A stretch of DNA of 33,548 nucleotides from Lentisphaeria bacterium (lineage in GTDB: Bacteria; Verrucomicrobiota; Lentisphaeria; JABSQK01; CAJWLW01): positions 1 through 33,548 of the forward strand of contig JASLZG010000009.1 of NCBI GenBank assembly GCA_030754995.1, written 5' to 3'. This document shows, piece by piece, positions 32,760-33,548 of this stretch. The notes below the pieces were generated by a model, which was not told where the DNA came from, searched no databases, and saw only the letters and a program-made list of their open reading frames with translations. The position numbers were made by a program, and so were the translations under genes. Each line of letters begins with the position of its first letter. The first letter of the stretch is position 1.

Positions 32760-33446
32760 ATGAAAGTTAAGATCACCTCACGACTCGACGATGTCAATCG
32801 ACGGATTGCGGCGCTGGCAACAACTGCCGGCCGCGACCCGGAAAACGTGCGCCTGATCGCGGTCAGCAAAACGATAGACTGCGATCGTATCCGCGAGGCC
32901 TACGATGCCGGGCAACGCCGCTTCGGTGAGAACCGAATTCAAGAGTTGGTGGAGAAAGCCGCGGTGCTGCCAAGCGATATCGAGTGGCACGTTGTCGGCC
33001 ATGTGCAACGCAACAAAGTGCGTCCCGCCGTGCAGCACAGTTACCTGATTCACTCGGTCGACTCCCTGCAAATGCTGCAGCGCATCGATAGTATAGCGGG
33101 CGAGCTGGGCAAGGTGCAGAACATCCTGCTGCAGGCGAACTTCATCGGCGAGGCAACAAAGTCCGGGCTTTCCGAGACCGCCCTCGAAGAACTCGCCGTG
33201 GCAGTGGGCGACTGTAGCAACGTCGCGTTCCTCGGCTTCATGACCATGGCACCGTTCGGAGTGGCTGCGGAAACCCTTGCCGAAGTTTTCGGCGGGCTGC
33301 GTGACTTTCGCGACCGCCTGGCCGCAACCCATGGCCTGCCTTTGCGCGAGTTGTCAATGGGCATGTCCGACGACTACCAACACGCTATCGCGCACGGCGC
33401 AACCCTCGTCCGGGTCGGCACCGCGATCTTCGGGAAACGGTTATAG
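32760..33446 (+). CDS. YggS family pyridoxal-5'-phosphate homeostasis protein
   Basis: A 228-residue cytoplasmic single-domain TIM-barrel protein that binds PLP through Lys37 ('IAVSKTI') and helps keep vitamin B6 and amino-acid pools in balance. Other family marks are 'RRFGENRIQEL', 'WHVVGHVQRNKV', 'GFMTMAPFG', 'LSMGMSDDYQHAI' and 'VRVGTAIFG'. The track extends the frame back to 32115 over the opposite apt and DUF721 genes; the ATG at 32760, directly before 'KVKITSRLDDVNRRI', is the normal family start. Only 42 bases separate it from the divergent DUF721 gene, so the two promoters must overlap. Confidence 0.95.
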   Translation: MKVKITSRLDDVNRRIAALATTAGRDPENVRLIAVSKTIDCDRIREAYDAGQRRFGENRIQELVEKAAVLPSDIEWHVVGHVQRNKVRPAVQHSYLIHSVDSLQMLQRIDSIAGELGKVQNILLQANFIGEATKSGLSETALEELAVAVGDCSNVAFLGFMTMAPFGVAAETLAEVFGGLRDFRDRLAATHGLPLRELSMGMSDDYQHAIAHGATLVRVGTAIFGKRL

Positions 33447-33548
33447 GATTTCAATCAACTTCATGCCGCGGCACACCGAAGCTGTCGGGCAATTTTTACC
33501 GTGCGGATGCCCCAGGCCCACCAGCGGCGAGACCAGATCATGACAGGC
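33441..33548 (-). CDS. Possible C-terminal end of a gene running in from the right
   Basis: On the minus strand the last 108 bases are open in one frame and end in a TAA that abuts the yggS stop: 35 residues ending 'VCRGMKLIEIL'. The composition looks protein-like, with several Cys and His, but the stretch is too short to assign a family and an open frame of this size can occur by chance. Confidence 0.3.
   Translation of the reverse strand, partial: ACHDLVSPLVGLGHPHGKNCPTASVCRGMKLIEIL

Noticed and set aside
1-33548. CRISPR arrays, insertion sequences, tRNA or rRNA genes
   Set aside because: No regularly spaced repeats, transposase-like proteins, terminal inverted repeats or cloverleaf-type sequences were seen on either strand.

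Overview
This is a roughly 33.5 kb stretch of GC-rich bacterial chromosome with dense protein-coding genes on both strands. I see no rRNA, tRNA, CRISPR array, insertion sequence or phage gene. Several features suggest a Gram-negative member of the PVC superphylum (Verrucomicrobiota, Lentisphaerota or Kiritimatiellota): a very large alpha-2-macroglobulin, an SSB-like DUF3127 protein, a SHD1-like secreted protein, a GHL6-type hydrolase-like protein with an enolase-superfamily dehydratase, and Tol/Exb genes among secreted proteins of unknown family. That placement is inferred from the family mix; no marker gene fixes it.

Layout. (1) 1-3.6 kb, minus strand: a B3/B4-domain protein translationally coupled to purA, preceded by a DUF2142 membrane protein. 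(2) 3.6-10 kb: a small DUF3127 protein on plus, convergent with a 6 kb alpha-2-macroglobulin gene on minus. (3) 10.2-13.5 kb, plus: a mandelate racemase/muconate lactonizing family dehydratase and a TIM-barrel glycoside-hydrolase-like protein, probably a sugar or sugar-acid catabolic pair. (4) 13.7-16.3 kb, plus: a PqqD-like/membrane/double cyclic-nucleotide-binding-domain protein, followed by an orphan GspG-like pseudopilin protein. (5) 16.6-19.8 kb, minus: a membrane-anchored cytochrome c, a secreted coiled-coil DUF4384-like protein and a SHD1-like secreted protein, the last two led by a near-consensus sigma-70 promoter. (6) 20.3-26.6 kb, plus, divergent from region 5: two secreted helical proteins, a TolQ/ExbB-like channel subunit, an ExbD/MotB-like subunit and two paralogous TonB/TolA-like bitopic proteins. 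(7) 26.7-33.4 kb: a variant PlsC-like acyltransferase, a periplasmic thioredoxin-like protein, a lipoprotein, a frameshifted L-fucose-isomerase-like gene with a hydratase, then apt, a DciA/DUF721 protein and a YggS/PLPBP protein.

The most interesting part is regions 5 and 6 together. They look like a proton-motive-force-driven trans-envelope machine built like Tol-Pal or TonB-ExbBD, but with two different TolA/TonB-like arms that share an N-terminal beta module, plus dedicated secreted helical proteins on both sides of a 0.5 kb divergent control region. A secreted protein on each side shares a short motif, which suggests the two arms belong to one system. No Pal, TolB, TonB-dependent receptor or OmpA-like gene is present here, so the cargo or outer-membrane partner is unknown.

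Most other long ORFs in the track are antisense or out-of-frame shadows caused by high GC content. Several real starts lie downstream of the track starts and are corrected below.
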